This document shows positions 19,897 through 20,103 of a DNA stretch of 20,103 nucleotides, piece after piece. The notes below the pieces were generated by a model. The model was given only the letters and a program-made list of their open reading frames with translations. It was not told the origin of the DNA and did no database searches. Position 1 is the first letter of the stretch; the number at the start of each line of letters is the position of its first letter. The DNA comes from a virus. Both the position numbers and the translations under genes were made by a program. The DNA is taken from positions 1 through 20,103 of the IMG/VR virus record IMGVR_UViG_3300042294_002351. One strand, 5' to 3'.

Positions 19897-19955
19897 ATGG
19901 CTGGGTTCGCTGCCAAACGGCTGGCAGGGGGCGGCGGCGCGTTGCCGTCGCCCCC
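19897..19955 (+). promoter_or_regulatory. Leader element, copy F
   Basis: ATGGCTGGGTTCGCTGCCAAA with the exact core at 19904-19918, then a 12-bp stem (GGGGGCGGCGGC with GCCGTCGCCCCC, one G-T pair, 5-nt loop) at 19927-19955. It lies 36 nt before the last gene on the same strand. The tract after the stem has some T (TTCTTTC) but not a full terminator run. Confidence 0.85.
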
Positions 19956-19991
19956 GGTTCGTTCTTTCACTTTCACTCAGGGGAGATTCCT

Positions 19992-20103
19992 GTGTCCAAC
20001 ACCAAGACGGGCTTCGCGAAGGCCAAGAAGGGCGACTACTTGCCCAACTTGCCGTACTTCGTCGTGGCTCACACGCAAACGCCGATGATGATTTGGGGCG
20101 ATA
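19992..20103 (+). CDS. Hypothetical protein, N-terminal part only
   Basis: The first 37 codons of a gene cut by the window edge. GTG 19992 has AGGGGAGA five bases upstream. The visible part starts MSNTKTGFAKAKKGDYLPN and continues LPYFVVAHTQTPMMIWGD, a basic N-terminal segment followed by a strand. It is in a different frame from the open frame that runs through leader copy F. Nothing more can be said about its function. Confidence 0.7.
   Translation, partial: MSNTKTGFAKAKKGDYLPNLPYFVVAHTQTPMMIWGD

Noticed and set aside
15644-19955. CRISPR array explanation for the repeated leader element.
   Set aside because: Copies are hundreds of bases apart, on both strands, and lie before genes, not in a regular repeat-spacer series.

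Overview
This window is a stretch of a tailed double-stranded DNA bacteriophage (Caudoviricetes-type) or an integrated prophage. The evidence is a recognisable large terminase, a portal-type protein, a scaffold, a major capsid protein, a head-tail adaptor-type protein, a phage endonuclease VII and a phage-style single-stranded DNA-binding protein. The DNA is GC-rich, genes are packed with 1-4 nt start/stop overlaps, and most have AGGAG-type ribosome binding sites with ATG, GTG and a few TTG starts. No integrase, repressor or host gene is visible, so lytic versus temperate cannot be decided. A planctomycete-like host is a guess from the style of the small basic and secreted peptides; nothing in the sequence proves it.

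Positions 1 to about 12,300 hold one long leftward virion operon. In transcription order it carries: a small helical protein, a 34-residue membrane peptide, an SSB, a membrane-anchored small protein, an unknown 542-residue protein, scaffold, major capsid protein and a decoration-like protein; then a hairpin terminator, a zinc-finger protein that may be the small terminase, the large terminase, a small hypothetical, the portal, endonuclease VII, a hypothetical, the head-tail adaptor, and the start of a tail-tubular/stopper-like protein that runs out of the window. This is a packaging and head-completion module; the tail genes should follow to the left. Two places have unusually long out-of-frame overlaps: endonuclease VII with its neighbour (191 nt) and the zinc-finger protein with the large terminase (182 nt).

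Positions 12,300 to 15,600 hold smaller leftward accessory genes: two unrecognised proteins (169 and 266 aa), tiny genes of 31, 32 and 52 codons (the 31- and 52-codon ones with strong Shine-Dalgarno sequences; the last has a signal peptide), a putative PD-(D/E)XK-like nuclease flanked by imperfect direct repeats, and a 134-aa protein. Just upstream of the nuclease ORF is a 15-codon relic nearly identical at protein level to residues 56-70 of this phage's own major capsid protein.

Positions 15,600 to the end are probably an early or regulatory region with leftward genes before about 17,000 and rightward genes after 17,219. Most encoded proteins are short and several carry Cys clusters. The most striking feature is a repeated leader element (core GGTTCGCTGCCAAAC, followed by a GC-rich hairpin) present six times, three on each strand, always upstream of a gene and always oriented with it. 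Two copies sit head-to-head in the divergent switch region at 17,001-17,191. It may be a phage-specific promoter, an antitermination or processing RNA element, or a translated leader; the sequence alone does not decide. A strong intrinsic terminator (18,878-18,924) separates two rightward units.
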